From assembly GCF_026241195.1 (NCBI RefSeq), contig NZ_JAPFQO010000014.1, positions 1-64,000 on the forward strand: a stretch of DNA of 64,000 nucleotides. The letters are read 5' to 3'. Below the pieces are notes generated by a model, which saw nothing but the letters and a program-made list of their open reading frames with translations, searched no databases and was not told the DNA's origin. A program made the position numbers and the translations under genes. The DNA comes from Pontibacter anaerobius (GTDB lineage Bacteria > Bacteroidota > Bacteroidia > Cytophagales > Hymenobacteraceae). Below, one piece after another: positions 58,969 to 64,000 of the stretch. The number at the start of each line of letters is the position of its first letter. Position 1 is the first letter of the stretch.

Positions 58969-60081
58969 CTATTTGGTTGTCAGGGTGTCGGGTTGCTTGC
59001 CCTCCTTCTGTGCCTCTTCCACCCCTTCCTGTATCGTTTCTACCGCCTCTTCGTGGGTATCCTCGTCCGGGGCTGGGGCTACCTGCTCATACTTCTCGTC
59101 CGGCTCATAGCTCAGTGTCACAAAAATTGGGAAGTGGTCCGAGTTGATACCCTTCAGCCTTTTCATCTCCACCAGCTTGAAATGGTTGGAGTGGAAAATG
59201 TGGTCGAGGGGCCAGCGGAACATAGGGTAGTGGGCATGGTAGGTGCTAAAGAAGCCGCGGCCCACGCGCGGGTCCAGCAGCTGGCTTACCTCCTGGAAAA
59301 GCCGCGTGGTAGGCGACCAGGCCACATCATTAAAATCGCCGGCCACCACCACAGGGTATTTCGAGTCGGCCACCTCTCTGCCTACTATAATGATCTCTGC
59401 GTCGCGCTTACGCGAGTGCTCTTCCTCGGTAGGCACCGGCGGCTTGGGATGCACCCCCCTAAACTCAATCCAGGCGCCGCTGCGAAGCTGCATATACGTT
59501 TTAATGGATGGGATCTCATCATCCAGGATATAGCTGACCTTCTTCTGGCGGAGGGGCAGCTTGCTGTACAGGTGCATGCCGTAGGTGTTGGGTAGCGGCA
59601 CCTCCACGCGGTAAGGGTAGGCTTTGGTAACCTCCTTCAGGCCTTCCTGCCACGCCGAGTCAGACTCCAGCGCCAGCAGTACATCCGGCTCATAGCTGTT
59701 TACCATTTCTATAAGATGGCTGTACGCTGTGTTAGTCATCAGCACATTAGAAACCAGGATGCTCAGGTGGGTGGTGTCGGAAAGGTCGCGCTCGGTCTGC
59801 TCCGTCTGCACCGGCGAAAGTATGGTGTAGGGGTAAATGTTGATCGATTGGTAAACCACAACGGTAACCAGCGTGAAAAGCAGCAACTTGCCCCTTTTGC
59901 GGTGCTGGTAATCGAAAAAGTAAAACAGCACCAGGCTAATGACGGCCAGGAAGAAAAGCTGCAGCCTCGGGAAATCGAAAACACGCACATACCATTCTTC
60001 TGAGGAGAAAAGCGGGATCACGGTACCGATGACAGCGATAGCTGCCAGGGCGCGGATCAGAATAATAAATGCTTGTTTCAT
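58969..60081 (-). CDS. membrane-anchored endonuclease/exonuclease/phosphatase family protein
   Basis: A 370-residue protein with three N-terminal membrane helices (FIILIRALAAIAVIGTVIPLF, LQLFFLAVISLVLFYFF, KLLLFTLVTVVVYQSI) and then an EEP (DNase I-like) domain (~105-325): LSILVSNVLM, YEPDVLLALES, VVVAGDFNDVAWSP and GINSDHFPIFVTL carry the metal and catalytic residues. The domain lies after the third helix, probably in the periplasm. The tail (~330-370) is acidic and disordered. Substrate unknown: DNA, sugar-phosphate or lipid. Confidence 0.9.
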   Translation of the reverse strand: MKQAFIILIRALAAIAVIGTVIPLFSSEEWYVRVFDFPRLQLFFLAVISLVLFYFFDYQHRKRGKLLLFTLVTVVVYQSINIYPYTILSPVQTEQTERDLSDTTHLSILVSNVLMTNTAYSHLIEMVNSYEPDVLLALESDSAWQEGLKEVTKAYPYRVEVPLPNTYGMHLYSKLPLRQKKVSYILDDEIPSIKTYMQLRSGAWIEFRGVHPKPPVPTEEEHSRKRDAEIIIVGREVADSKYPVVVAGDFNDVAWSPTTRLFQEVSQLLDPRVGRGFFSTYHAHYPMFRWPLDHIFHSNHFKLVEMKRLKGINSDHFPIFVTLSYEPDEKYEQVAPAPDEDTHEEAVETIQEGVEEAQKEGKQPDTLTTK

Positions 60082-60175
60082 AAGGGCTAGATTATTACCG
60101 CCTGCCGTGCAGAGGCTTTGGGTGGTGCCAACCGCTTTTCAAAGTTACTGCAACAGCCCTGCACCATAACCTGCA

Positions 60176-60862
60176 TTACCTGTCGGCTGGCAGGGGCTTC
60201 ACGCCGCGTGTCATCTCGCGTTTGCCCGGAGGGCCAGGTAGTGCCTCCACCTCGAAACCGGCTGCTTTCAGGCTGCGCTTAAAAGAGCCTTTGGCGCAGT
60301 AGGTAACCAATATGCCGCCCGGCCTTATGGCCTTGTATAGCCTCTCGAACATGGCATTGGACCACAGCTCCGGCTGCTTCTCGGGGGCAAAGGCATCAAA
60401 GTACACCACATCGTAGTACGAGTTCGGTGCCACATACTCCTCCAGCGACTCGTGCATTTTTTGCAGCGTAAAGTATGGGATGATTTCTGCAGGCACATTC
60501 CAGGGGGCAGCATGCAGCTTCAGGAAGTACTCGTGCAGCTCTGGGTTCAGGATGATGTTCTCATAGTGCAGCTGCTGTACCACCTCCTCGGAGAGTGGGT
60601 ACTTCTCCAGCGTATCGTACTGGATAAAGGCTTTTTTTGCCAGCGCGAACGGGAAGGTAAGGATGGCGTTCAGGCCGGTGCCGAAACCAACCTCCAGCAC
60701 CTTCAGGTCCTTTTTTTGCTCCAGCACATGCTCCAGGCCATACTTTATAAACACATGCTGCGACTCCTGCAGGGCACCGTGCACCGAGTGGTAGTGCTCG
60801 TTTAGTTCGGGCACGTAAAGGGTGTTGGAACCGTCTTTTGTCTGTCGGATTTCGAGGTGCAT
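60176..60862 (-). CDS. mnmD: tRNA 5-methylaminomethyl-2-thiouridine methyltransferase MnmD
   Basis: A 228-residue SAM-dependent methyltransferase corresponding to the N-terminal domain of MnmC without the oxidase half; it finishes the mnm5s2U modification at tRNA wobble position 34. SAM site VLEVGFGTGLNAILTF, then YFDAFAPEKQPELWS and GILVTYCAKGSFKRSL. I start at MHLEIRQTKDGS; a longer ATG at 60883 lies within the promoter box. Stand-alone MnmD is normal in Bacteroidota. Confidence 0.92.
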   Translation of the reverse strand: MHLEIRQTKDGSNTLYVPELNEHYHSVHGALQESQHVFIKYGLEHVLEQKKDLKVLEVGFGTGLNAILTFPFALAKKAFIQYDTLEKYPLSEEVVQQLHYENIILNPELHEYFLKLHAAPWNVPAEIIPYFTLQKMHESLEEYVAPNSYYDVVYFDAFAPEKQPELWSNAMFERLYKAIRPGGILVTYCAKGSFKRSLKAAGFEVEALPGPPGKREMTRGVKPLPADR

Positions 60863-60879
60863 GTTTTTTGTATTACTTT

Positions 60880-60888
60880 GCAAAGGTA
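60880..60888 (-). promoter_or_regulatory. promoter box for mnmD
   Basis: Minus-strand TACCTTTGC, full consensus, about 18 bp before the ATG at 60862. Confidence 0.6.
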
Positions 60889-61000
60889 CGCATTACTGCC
60901 ATGAGGCCGCAATATATACGAATCAGAATTTAATAAAATAAAATGAGCCGGCAAGCGGATTTAAAGTATAATACTGCCGCTACCGCTGTTTCTGTACCAT

Positions 61001-61429
61001 ATGGCACGAGTTAAAGTAGATATTCCCACCCACACCCACTTTACGGCGCATATTCCGGTGCGCGTTACCGACCTCAACTATGGCAACCACCTCGGCAACG
61101 ACGCCCTGCTTTCCATTATGCACGAGGCGCGCATGCAGCTGCTAAACCACTTCGGCTGGAGCGAGCTAGAATTGGCCGGGGCAAGTATGATTATGGCCGA
61201 TGTCGCGATCGAGTACAAGGGCGAGGGCTTTTACGGCGATGTGCTAAGTATAAGCCTGGCGTTTAACGACCTGAACAAATATGGCTTCGTCATCACCTAC
61301 CACATCACCAACCAAAATGGCAAAGAAGTGGCCCGCGCCAAGACCGGCATGCTGTGCTTTAACTACCAGGAGCGCAAACTAATGAGCCTGCCCACTCAAG
61401 TAAAGGAAAAGATTGAAACTAAAGCCTGA
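61001..61429 (+). CDS. hot-dog-fold acyl-CoA thioesterase
   Basis: A 142-residue hot-dog thioesterase of the 4-hydroxybenzoyl-CoA/YbgC-like group: VRVTDLNYGNHLGNDALLSIMHEAR (Asn and His where the catalytic Asp/Glu usually lies), YKGEGFYGDVLSI and ARAKTGMLCFNY. It hydrolyses acyl-CoA thioesters; the acyl group cannot be read off. In many members the first motif is D-x-D-x-x-G; here it is D-L-N-Y-G-N-H, seen in another subgroup. It lies 21 bp before rlmN, which has its own promoter. Confidence 0.87.
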   Translation: MARVKVDIPTHTHFTAHIPVRVTDLNYGNHLGNDALLSIMHEARMQLLNHFGWSELELAGASMIMADVAIEYKGEGFYGDVLSISLAFNDLNKYGFVITYHITNQNGKEVARAKTGMLCFNYQERKLMSLPTQVKEKIETKA

Positions 61430-61438
61430 GGATTTTTG

Positions 61439-61446
61439 TAATTTTG
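61439..61446 (+). promoter_or_regulatory. -7 box directly before rlmN
   Basis: TAATTTTG, exact TAnnTTTG; only 4 bases separate it from the rlmN ATG, so the mRNA should be leaderless. Confidence 0.6.
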
Positions 61447-61450
61447 CAGT

Positions 61451-62524
61451 ATGAGTTTGATTGCAGATATAAATATCCTGAATAAAAAGGACATCCGGAA
61501 GCTGACGCTGGACGACCTGAAGGCGTGGCTGGTGGAGAACGGGGAGAAGGCTTTCCGGGCCAAGCAAGTATACGAGTGGCTCTGGAAGCACTCGGCACAG
61601 TCGTTTGCGGAGATGAACAACGTGAGCCTGGCCCTGCGCGAGAAGCTGGACCAGCACTTCACCATAAACGCGGTGCAGGTGGCCACCGAGCAGCTGAGCA
61701 ACGACGGCACCATAAAGTCAGCTTTCAAACTGCACGACGCCCACATTGTAGAGGGGGTGCTGATTCCGCACGACGAGCGTAAAACCGCCTGTGTGAGCAG
61801 TCAGGTAGGGTGCTCGCTTACCTGCAAGTTCTGCGCTACCGGCTACATGGACCGTGTCCGCAACCTCGATGCCGCCGAGATCTACGACCAGGTGGTGCGC
61901 ATCAACGAGCAGAGTCTGAAGCAGTATAACCAGCCGCTCACCAACATCGTGTACATGGGCATGGGCGAGCCGATGCTGAACTACGCCAACGTGATGAAGA
62001 GCATCGAGCGCATCACGGCACATGATGGCCTGGGGATGGCTGCCCGCCGCATCACGGTTAGTACCGCCGGTATCGCCAAGATGATCAAGAAGATGGCTGA
62101 TGATGGCGTGAAGGCAAATCTGGCCCTGTCGCTGCACGCGGCCAACGATGAGAAGCGCAACCAGATCATGCCGATAAACGAGACCAACTCTTTGGAGGCT
62201 CTGAAGGATGCGCTGAAGCACTACCACCAGGTAACCGGCCGCAAGGTAACGTATGAGTACATCGTGTTCGATAACTTCAACGATACCCTGCAGGATGCCG
62301 AGGAACTGCTTCGCTTCTCCAAAATCATCCCGTGCAAGATCAACCTGATTGAATATAACCCGATCGAGAACGCCGATTTCGTGAATACGGATGATGACCG
62401 CCTGCAAGCGTTTATCTACTACCTGGCCGACCGTGGCCTGCAGGTAAACGTGCGCCGCAGCCGTGGAAAGGACATCGACGCTGCCTGTGGCCAGCTGGCC
62501 GTGAAGGAGAAGCTGCCTGCGTAA
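61451..62524 (+). CDS. rlmN: 23S rRNA/tRNA adenine-C2 methyltransferase RlmN
   Basis: A 357-residue radical SAM enzyme that methylates A2503 of 23S rRNA and A37 of some tRNAs. N-terminal helical domain (DDLKAWLVENGEKAFRAKQVYEWLWK), radical SAM core CSLTCKFCATGYM (C-x3-C-x2-C), VYMGMGEPMLNY, and the C-terminal cysteine in DAACGQLA that forms the covalent RNA intermediate; the other active-site Cys is in KTACVSSQVGC. Full length and typical. Confidence 0.98.
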   Translation: MSLIADINILNKKDIRKLTLDDLKAWLVENGEKAFRAKQVYEWLWKHSAQSFAEMNNVSLALREKLDQHFTINAVQVATEQLSNDGTIKSAFKLHDAHIVEGVLIPHDERKTACVSSQVGCSLTCKFCATGYMDRVRNLDAAEIYDQVVRINEQSLKQYNQPLTNIVYMGMGEPMLNYANVMKSIERITAHDGLGMAARRITVSTAGIAKMIKKMADDGVKANLALSLHAANDEKRNQIMPINETNSLEALKDALKHYHQVTGRKVTYEYIVFDNFNDTLQDAEELLRFSKIIPCKINLIEYNPIENADFVNTDDDRLQAFIYYLADRGLQVNVRRSRGKDIDAACGQLAVKEKLPA

Positions 62525-62538
62525 AGTATAAATCTCAG

Positions 62539-62599
62539 TTTAGAGTATAAGAGAACGGCCCCTGCTACACTAGCAGGGGCCGTTCTCTTATACTCTAAA
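62539..62599. terminator. 61-nt perfect palindrome after rlmN
   Basis: A perfect 29-bp stem (62539-62567 with 62571-62599) around a 3-base loop, CAC. The stem contains AGAGTATAAGAGAACGG and the GC-rich GGCCCCTGCT. There is no T run right after it; it may terminate or process the rlmN mRNA on either strand. Confidence 0.8.
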
Positions 62600-62613
62600 T
62601 TTGATAGAAAAAA

Positions 62614-63164
62614 ATTCCCCTCTGGCGCCCCGAAAGGTTTCGGGGTGTCTTTTTATGATGTTGAGTTTGTAACTCAACTGGCTCGCAGAGCCATACTTTA
62701 TACTTTGGTTGTACTTCGTACCTGTCTATTTATACTTGTCTAGCCTTCCTATAACATGAGTCAAGCTATACTTTATAGCTGCTGCTGATCCTAAGTCTTA
62801 CAATCCTATCGTTTCATCTCTGACTTTGGCTCCCTCAAGGCCGGGAGGCCTCGTCTTCGGGCATCGCGCTGGGAGCTTTTCTTTGCTCGCTGTCGTTTTG
62901 CAATCCCTTCGGGACCGAAAAACTCGCATAGGCGCTCAACCCAAAGACTGGAATCAGTTCGATAGCCGCCGCTGACGGAGCTTGTACCAAGTCCCCCTTC
63001 GAAGGGGGCAGGGGGATGACCCGAAATGGCTGAGGATACGAAGCTTATACCTCTGATGTGACAGCTACCGAATTCCCCTCCTTAAGCAAGGAGGGGTAGG
63101 GGTGGTTGGAACCGGTACTGCGAAACTCCCTCTCCTGTTTTGGGGGTAGGGGTGGGTTTACACT
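62614..63164. repeat. intergenic repeat block B (modular palindromes)
   Basis: Most of the 805-bp gap 62525-63329. Read on the minus strand it repeats block A: unit 2 (63164-63124, GTAAACCCACCCCTACCCCC), unit 1 (63117-63070, GGTTCCAACCACCCCTACCC), unit 3 (63023-62986, CCCCCTTCGAAGGGGG), the core (about 62970-62785, with CCAGTCTTT, GTTGAGCGCC, GAAGACGAG, GGAGCCAA) and the end scaffold (62707-62614) with GTTGAGTTACAAACTCAAC. In that scaffold, between GACAC and GCGCCAGAGG, block B has stem-loop CCCCGAAACCTTTCGGGG where block A has another. No ORF. Confidence 0.8.
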
Positions 63165-63329
63165 TCTGATGATACCAGCAGTTAAGCAACCTATACTTTA
63201 GCTAAAGCAATCACGACTTCCCATCCTTAGACAAGAAGGTTGTTACCAACAACGCTGTCAACCACTTGAGGCAGAGGCATCCGCTTGCGCCAGACTGTTT
63301 ATCGAATAACCAACAACGATCAGCCAAAG

Positions 63330-64000
63330 TTACCCCTCATACCTCCCCTCTGCCCGTGGCCGGCCGGTGCCCTCGCGGTCTTTTGGTTTGTCGGTAATCT
63401 CCCGCTCCTCCACAAACACGGCGTGCGCCTTAGGTGATATTTTCTGGCCAAATTTACGGGCATACTGCTGGGTAACCTCGGCACCGTAAAACACGATCAT
63501 GGAGGAGTAATAGATCCAGACAAGTATAAGTATGATGGAGCCGGCGGCGCCGTAGGCCGAGCCGGGGTCGGAGGTGCCGATGTACCAACTGATAAGGAAC
63601 TTGCCGATAGTGAAAAGTATAGCCGTGATCAGGGCCCCGATCAGGGTGTCTTTCCAGCGGATGTGCGCATCTGGCAGGTACTTATAAATAAGGGCAAACA
63701 GCAGTGTGATCAGGCCGATGGAGATAGCGAAATCAAGGAGCTTGATCACCCACACGCCAATGCCCGGCAGCAGTTCCGACAGGTAATCGCTCAGCACCGA
63801 CACAGCCGCGCTTATGATGAAGGAGATAAGCATGAGCAACGCAATACTCAGGATGAGGCCGAAAGAGAACAAACGCTCTTTAGCCATGCGCATGATGCTG
63901 CTCGTTGGTTTCACCTTAATATCCCAGACGCTGTTGAGCGACTGCTGCAGTGTAACGAAGAAAGTGGTGGAGGCAAAGATCAGCGTACCGATACCGACCC
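63330..64000 (-). CDS. YihY/virulence factor BrkB family membrane protein (partial)
   Basis: The C-terminal 223 or so residues of a YihY/BrkB-family integral membrane protein, running off the right edge. In-frame codons continue to 64000 (GTLIFASTTFFVTLQQSL, SVWDIKVKPTSS), so a GTG at 63914 is not the start. Membrane segments: LILSIALLMLISFIISAAVSV, VWVIKLLDFAISIGLITLLFAL, LIGALITAILFTIGKFLISWY and AGSIILILVWIYYSSMIVFYGAEVTQ, the last carrying the family motif. The tail is charged and Pro/Arg-rich. It may be a transporter; the old 'RNase BN' name is wrong for this family. Confidence 0.9.
   Translation of the reverse strand, partial: VGIGTLIFASTTFFVTLQQSLNSVWDIKVKPTSSIMRMAKERLFSFGLILSIALLMLISFIISAAVSVLSDYLSELLPGIGVWVIKLLDFAISIGLITLLFALIYKYLPDAHIRWKDTLIGALITAILFTIGKFLISWYIGTSDPGSAYGAAGSIILILVWIYYSSMIVFYGAEVTQQYARKFGQKISPKAHAVFVEEREITDKPKDREGTGRPRAEGRYEG

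Noticed and set aside
63330-63914. Complete YihY gene starting at GTG 63914
   Set aside because: Coding similarity continues upstream in frame to the edge of the window, and the protein would lack its N-terminal helices.

Overview
The window reads as chromosomal DNA of an aerobic, gliding-lineage Bacteroidota, most likely Cytophagales / Hymenobacteraceae (Pontibacter-like). The grounds are a complete porP-gldKLMN cluster with hemD and a DUF4271 gene beside it, a PorW/SprE lipoprotein, a cargo protein with a type IX secretion (T9SS) sorting tail, the bacillithiol gene bshC, the Bacteroidota promoter box TAnnTTTG in front of many genes, an absence of obvious Shine-Dalgarno sites, and an ATP synthase operon that lacks atpD and atpC. 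Genus is inference; phylum is well supported.

Layout. 1-117 is the 3' end of a group II intron, lying just past the stop of a DUF4286 gene. 569-5604 carries lipoproteins, a DUF3052/YdeI protein and a three-gene TonB-receptor operon that probably takes up a metal. 5901-13409 has htpG, a MORN-like lipoprotein, repeat block A, yraN, a sugar-phosphate isomerase, lipB and a DUF4271 gene. 13465-20055 is hemD, porP and gldK-L-M-N, the T9SS/gliding motor core. The minus-strand operon 27138-20149 is porW/sprE, a class A PBP and uvrC. 27448-33243 is the F-type ATP synthase operon (atpZ, a small membrane gene, atpB, E, F, H, A, G). 33419-43269 holds a PafA-type phosphatase, ppa, a UbiA-like protein, nnrDE, a PAP2 phosphatase, a DUF5686 protein and an aminotransferase. 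43560-45138 is a divergent AsnC/Lrp regulator and an AsnRS-like asparagine synthetase. 45479-50787 holds a lipoprotein, rocD, a DUF5522 gene and the rpmB, rpmG, DUF4295, ftsY set. 51053-62524 holds a T9SS cargo, rimO, a DUF559 endonuclease inside inverted repeats, bshC-fau, a TetR regulator, an EEP-family protein, mnmD, a thioesterase and rlmN. The right end is repeat block B and a YihY/BrkB gene cut by the window edge.

Three layers of structure are not explained by the genes. (i) The heptamer AAGTATA (and AAGTATG) is hugely over-represented on both strands, inside and between genes. (ii) Two intergenic blocks more than 53 kb apart, in opposite orientation, share constant scaffold sequences while the stem-loops inside them differ. 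(iii) C-rich palindromic units are scattered after stop codons, and one pair forms perfect 35-bp inverted repeats around a DUF559 endonuclease gene, an arrangement reminiscent of REP/RAYT systems. No tRNA, rRNA, CRISPR array or transposase gene was seen.
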